Of a stretch of DNA of 10,243 bases, positions 6,419 through 10,243 are shown one piece after another. The first letter of the stretch is position 1. Every line of letters starts with the position of its first letter. The translations under genes were made by a program, and so were the position numbers. The DNA lies in assembly GCA_035315685.1 (NCBI GenBank), contig DATFXR010000291.1, positions 1-10,243 on the forward strand. The letters run 5' to 3'. The stretch is from QHWK01 sp035315685. GTDB taxonomy: Bacteria > Acidobacteriota > Vicinamibacteria > Vicinamibacterales > CAVVIG01. The notes beneath the pieces are model-generated. The model saw only the letters and a program-made list of their open reading frames with translations, did not search any database and had not been told where the DNA came from.

Positions 6419-9400
6419 ATGACCAACATCCTGTCTGCGGCGGACCTGAACGACGTGGTGCTCGACGACGAGCATCCCTGGCCGGGGTTGATGAGCTTCT
6501 CCGAACTGAACCGGCACTACTTCAACGGCCGCGAGCCCGAGTCCAACGAGCTGACGCGGATGATCGAGTCCGATGTCCTGACGGTGATGTACGGCAAGTC
6601 GGGGCTCGGCAAGAGCTCGCTGCTGCAAGCGGGGATCTCGCCGCGGCTCCGCCGGCTGCAGCTCGTTCCGGTCTACATGCGCCTGAACTACGGCGCGGCG
6701 CCCGAGGCCGGCGGTGCAGAGACGTCGCTGACCGCGGCGCTGTGGAACCGATTCGCCAGGCTGTGGAAGAGCGAAGACATCCAGGCGCCGCCGCGCTCGG
6801 GGTCGGAGACGCTGTGGGAGTACTTCCACCGCCGCAACTGCGACTGGTGGGATCGCGCCAACCAGCTCGTGCGCCCGGTGCTGATCTTCGATCAGTTCGA
6901 GGAGTTGTTCACGGCGCGGCGCCGCGCGTCGGATGCGCAGGCGGCGCGCCTCGACGCATTCATCGCCGAGCTGTCCGATTTGATCGAGAACCGGCCGCCG
7001 CTGTCGCTCATCGACAGGGCCGAGAAGGACGCCGACGTGTTCGATCGCTACGATTTCGACAGCGCCCCGTGCCGGGTCGTGCTGGCGCTGCGCGACGACT
7101 TCCTCTCCGACTTGGAACAGCTGCGCGATCGAATCTCGTCGCTGATGCGCAATCGCTTTGCGCTGCTGGCGCTGTCCGGCGAGCAGGCGCTGGACGTCGT
7201 GCTGATGCCGGGACACCGTCTGGTGGACGAGCGCGTCGCCGCGGAAATCGTGTCGTTCGTCTCCTCATCCGGACAGCCCGACGCGGCGCCGCCAGGCAAC
7301 GCGCCAGCGATCCGCGAAGTCGATCCGGCGCTGCTCAGCGTCGTGCTCGAAGAGCTGAACAACAGCCGCCTCGAGCACCGTGAACGGCGAATCTCGTCGA
7401 ACCTGCTCGGCGACGGTCGCGCCGAGGGCATTCTCAAGAGCTTCTACGAGCGACAGCTGCAGGGCGAGAGCGACGAGGTCCGCGACTTCATCGTCGATCG
7501 GCTGCTGACGGCCAAGGGATCGCGCAACCTGATCGCCGAAGAGGACGCCTGCGCCGAGCCGGGGATCGACACCGCGGTGATCGAGCGGCTGATTCGCAAG
7601 CGGCTGATTCAGCGTGAACGGTTCGACGCGGTCAAGTGGCTGGAGCTCACCCACGATCGGCTCGCGGAAGTGGTCCGCGCCGATCGCGCGGAGCAGGAAA
7701 AGCGGCGGCAGCGGCACGCCGCCGATGCCGCCCGCGAGGAAGCGGCGACCGCGCAGCAGGAAGCGGAAGCGGCGCTGGCGCGCGAGGCCGAGACGCGCCG
7801 GGTACTCAGCCGACTTCAGGATCGCGCCGAGCGCGACGCCGAGGATATCGTCGAACGCCTCGATCGCCTGCTTGCCGACACGACTGCCGGCGCCGCCGCG
7901 ATCGTGCGGCGCACACTGCTGCATGTCCAGACCGACGCGGGCGAGTTCGCATCCGCGCGCCTGCACCAGCTGTGGGCCAGGGCCGCGTGCGCCAGCGCCG
8001 AGATCCTGCGATCCCAGGGCTACATTGCCGAGAGCATCGCCGCGGCGACGGCGGCGCTCGACGCGGTCAGCCGCGCCGAAGCGCAGCACGTCGACGGCGA
8101 CTGTCGCACGGTCCGCGCCGCGGCACTCTATAACCTGGGCGAAGGCAAGCGAGCAATCGGTGAGCTGGTGCTGGCCGAGACCTCGCTGCGCGGCGCGCTG
8201 CACGTGCTCGAGGGCATGACCGACGCCGCCGCGCGGCGGGTTGGCACCAGGGCGCGAATCGGCCTCGGCCACGCGTTGTTCGAGCGCGGCCTCGAAGCGG
8301 AGGCGATTGCCGCCTACGAGCAGTCGGGGAACGAGCTCGACGACGATCCGGACGAGCCGGCGGCCTATCTGCGGGCGACGGCGCTGCTCGGCGAGGCGGA
8401 GGCCAGACGACTGTACAAGCTGACTCAGCCGATCTATCGCCGGATCGACGCGCTCGTCGACATGCGACTCGCCGCGCATCCGCAAAGCCAGCGCTGGCGG
8501 CTGCTCCGCGCCGATCTACGGTTCGCCGAAGGGTTCGACACGATCGACCGCTACGGCTGGACCAAGAACAAGGCGCGGCTGAAGGAGGCCCTCCGCGAAG
8601 GCGCGTCGATCTACGAGGACGACCGCGACAACCTCACCGCCCGCCACTCGCTCGCGCAGTTGCATCGAGTGCTCGGCATGCACTACGAGAAGGCCGGCGA
8701 GCGCGATCGGGCGAAGAGTCAGTTCGACCGCATGCGCGAGCACGCCGAGGCGGTCTGCGATCAGCAGCCGCTGTGGGTGGCCGCGGTCCGTACCAACGCG
8801 ATCAGCCGGTACTACCAGGCGCAGTTCGTCGGCCGGCGCCGCGAGTTGATCGAGGAAGGCTGTCGCCTGCTCGAGGCGCTCGCCGCGCGCGTGCCTGGCC
8901 AGGTGACGCTGACGCACGACCTGGCGGTGTTCCAGGCGGAGCGGGCCGCGCGGTCGGGGAGCGACGAGCAGGCGCTGCAGCTGTTCGGCGCCGCGGCTGA
9001 CCTGCTCGAGAGCGCGTCGCCGGGGGTCCGGTCGACGGCGTCCTATCAGACCGTCATCGGTGAAGCGCGCATGGGTTCGGCCGCCGTCCGCCAGCGGCTC
9101 GGCCGCTCGGTCGACGAGTGCCAGGCTGAGTACCGCGCCGCGATTGCCGCGTTCGACGCGACGCTCGCCGCCGATCCGGTCGTGAAATCGTTCAAGAATC
9201 TCGCCGCGGCGCACCTCGCGTTCGGGCTGTTCCTGCTGGTCAGCGGCGATCGGACGCGCGCCGTCGTCGAATTCCGCGCCGCGCTCGAGGTCTGCGTACG
9301 GGGTCTGGCCGAGCATCCCGCGAACGTCGATCTCCTCAGCCAGCGATGCGCGATCGGCCTCGAGGTCGCGCGGCGCTGCCGCGAGCACGCCGCCTTCGAC

Positions 9401-10243
9401 GAGGCGATCTCATTCGAGCTGCTGGCGATCGAGGCCGCCGAATCGGCGATTGGCGTCGAGCCCAACAGCTTCGTGCTGTGCAGCAACCTGAAGGACATTC
9501 ATGGCGAGGGAACGCAACTCGTAGAGCGAATCGAGACAGCCGCTGGAGCCAACGACGCGCTGCGATCACCGCTGATCACGGTGAAGCAGGCGCTGGATCG
9601 AATCGAGCCGAATCGCTTGCTCTGGTCGGTGGCGCAGGCCACCCCGTGGGACGTGCCGCCGCTCATCCAGGCCGGGTGGCGCGAGCTGACCCGCGTCGAG
9701 CGCGAGCACGAAGTGCAGCAGTGGCTCGAGACGAACTACGCCGGCATCGCGCGATCCTTCGGCCGCATCCGCGCGGCGTCGGTGAGCTTCTACCCGGATG
9801 GCGTCCTCTACGAAGCGGAGGTCCCGCGCGCCGATGCTGCGACCAGCGGCGTCTTCACCTACGTCCGCAGCGGCGGCGAGACCCTGATCCTGGACGGCAC
9901 CTCCACGCCGATCCACGCGTTCCACGCTACCGAGGCGGTCGACCTGCTGCTCGACAGCCCGGCGCAGGCCGCCGACTACGCGCGCTTCTTCGCCGCGGCG
10001 ATTCAGGGAAGCGACGGCAATTTCCGGATCATCGCCGCGCTCGACGAGGTTCCGGTGGCGTCGCCGGTGGACTTCGAGCAATTGGCCCGTTACGCACAGG
10101 ACATCATCCCGATGCAGCTGCACGAGGCGCCGAACGGCGCCTGGGACTTCAAGGCGACGGCGCGCTACGGGCGGACGCTGTTCAACTCGCTGTTCCAGGT
10201 CCCGCAGAACGGCGTCGTCGAGATCAAGGAGGATCACCCGCTG
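6419..10243 (+). CDS. nSTAND1 NTPase with coiled coil, TPR-like array and C-terminal module (cut by right edge)
   Basis: An open frame of 1275 codons with no stop before the window end. GAGG (6408-6411) lies 7 nt before the ATG. Residues 19-39 (HPWPGLMSFSELNRHYFNGRE) are the usual nSTAND1 entry. Walker A is GKSGLGKS at 59-66. Walker B is VLIFDQFEELF at 154-164, with D158 and the E161/E162 pair. LALRDDFLSDLEQL at 222-235 is the STAND segment after strand 4. A winged-helix region ends near LTHDRL (411-415). Residues about 418-480 are charged and Ala-rich, a likely coiled coil. Residues about 485-1085 form helical pairs with TPR character, for example HSLAQLHRVLGMHYEKAGER and HLAFGLFLLVSGDRTRAVVE. 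From about 1093 a different module begins, with a beta-rich stretch and YARFFAAAIQGSDGNFRII. The family reads as an oligomerising sensor-switch. With the SIR2-TIR gene just upstream, it probably controls that effector. Confidence 0.85.
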   Translation, partial: MTNILSAADLNDVVLDDEHPWPGLMSFSELNRHYFNGREPESNELTRMIESDVLTVMYGKSGLGKSSLLQAGISPRLRRLQLVPVYMRLNYGAAPEAGGAETSLTAALWNRFARLWKSEDIQAPPRSGSETLWEYFHRRNCDWWDRANQLVRPVLIFDQFEELFTARRRASDAQAARLDAFIAELSDLIENRPPLSLIDRAEKDADVFDRYDFDSAPCRVVLALRDDFLSDLEQLRDRISSLMRNRFALLALSGEQALDVVLMPGHRLVDERVAAEIVSFVSSSGQPDAAPPGNAPAIREVDPALLSVVLEELNNSRLEHRERRISSNLLGDGRAEGILKSFYERQLQGESDEVRDFIVDRLLTAKGSRNLIAEEDACAEPGIDTAVIERLIRKRLIQRERFDAVKWLELTHDRLAEVVRADRAEQEKRRQRHAADAAREEAATAQQEAEAALAREAETRRVLSRLQDRAERDAEDIVERLDRLLADTTAGAAAIVRRTLLHVQTDAGEFASARLHQLWARAACASAEILRSQGYIAESIAAATAALDAVSRAEAQHVDGDCRTVRAAALYNLGEGKRAIGELVLAETSLRGALHVLEGMTDAAARRVGTRARIGLGHALFERGLEAEAIAAYEQSGNELDDDPDEPAAYLRATALLGEAEARRLYKLTQPIYRRIDALVDMRLAAHPQSQRWRLLRADLRFAEGFDTIDRYGWTKNKARLKEALREGASIYEDDRDNLTARHSLAQLHRVLGMHYEKAGERDRAKSQFDRMREHAEAVCDQQPLWVAAVRTNAISRYYQAQFVGRRRELIEEGCRLLEALAARVPGQVTLTHDLAVFQAERAARSGSDEQALQLFGAAADLLESASPGVRSTASYQTVIGEARMGSAAVRQRLGRSVDECQAEYRAAIAAFDATLAADPVVKSFKNLAAAHLAFGLFLLVSGDRTRAVVEFRAALEVCVRGLAEHPANVDLLSQRCAIGLEVARRCREHAAFDEAISFELLAIEAAESAIGVEPNSFVLCSNLKDIHGEGTQLVERIETAAGANDALRSPLITVKQALDRIEPNRLLWSVAQATPWDVPPLIQAGWRELTRVEREHEVQQWLETNYAGIARSFGRIRAASVSFYPDGVLYEAEVPRADAATSGVFTYVRSGGETLILDGTSTPIHAFHATEAVDLLLDSPAQAADYARFFAAAIQGSDGNFRIIAALDEVPVASPVDFEQLARYAQDIIPMQLHEAPNGAWDFKATARYGRTLFNSLFQVPQNGVVEIKEDHPL

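Noticed and set aside
5957..9388. Long minus-strand open frames (5957-7216, 7265-8485, 8516-9388) opposite the STAND gene
   Set aside because: They are rich in Arg, Gln, Val, Leu and Asp without recognisable motifs and lack initiation signals. They mirror the codon bias of the plus-strand gene, which shows clear STAND motifs.
6419..10243. Assignment of the large protein as a standard Avs protein
   Set aside because: No nuclease, protease or SIR2 effector is fused ahead of the STAND domain; it begins directly with the nSTAND1 entry motif, and the putative effector is a separate gene.

Overview
The window is GC-rich throughout, with long open frames on both strands. It holds lipoprotein peptidases, a heme c protein fragment, a kinase-type beta-propeller fragment and a planctomycete/acidobacterial-type ECF sigma fragment. 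By inference this suggests an Acidobacteriota (Vicinamibacteria-like) or similar soil bacterium. No rRNA, tRNA, CRISPR array or transposase is visible, so the taxon is not proven.

Layout. (1) Positions 1-1760, minus strand: the start of an M20-type metallopeptidase lipoprotein (runs off the left edge), preceded by a good sigma70-like promoter and a leader hairpin, then a complete DUF885-type zinc peptidase lipoprotein. These look like ordinary envelope peptidases. (2) Positions 1920-3534: a scar of three broken genes. The N-terminal part of a c-type cytochrome (+) runs into an internal piece of a TolB/WD40-like propeller of the kind found at the C-terminus of bacterial Ser/Thr kinases (+, different frame). 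That piece abuts the inverted N-terminal half of an ECF sigma factor (-). (3) Positions 3610-10243: a NAD/TIR-centred locus. A membrane-anchored TIR protein (-, 3610-4572) is divergent across a 434-bp gap rich in inverted repeats from a tight two-gene operon. The operon encodes a SIR2-like-TIR fusion (+, 5007-6404) and, 14 bp later, a very large nSTAND1 NTPase with a coiled coil, a TPR-like array and a C-terminal module (+, 6419 to the window end).

The most notable content is region 3. STAND NTPases with long repeat arrays are commonly sensors, and TIR and SIR2 domains are commonly NAD-consuming or nucleotide-signalling effectors in bacterial immunity (Thoeris, AVAST/Avs, DSR). Here effector and sensor appear split over two tightly linked genes. 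The effector pairs a SIR2-like fold that seems to lack the usual catalytic Asn and His with a TIR domain that keeps its Glu. A second, membrane-tethered TIR with an extracytoplasmic beta-rich domain sits divergently. I infer a conflict or stress-response module unlike the named systems in layout; the function is untested. The STAND gene, at least 1275 codons, is the largest gene in the window and is still open at the right edge.
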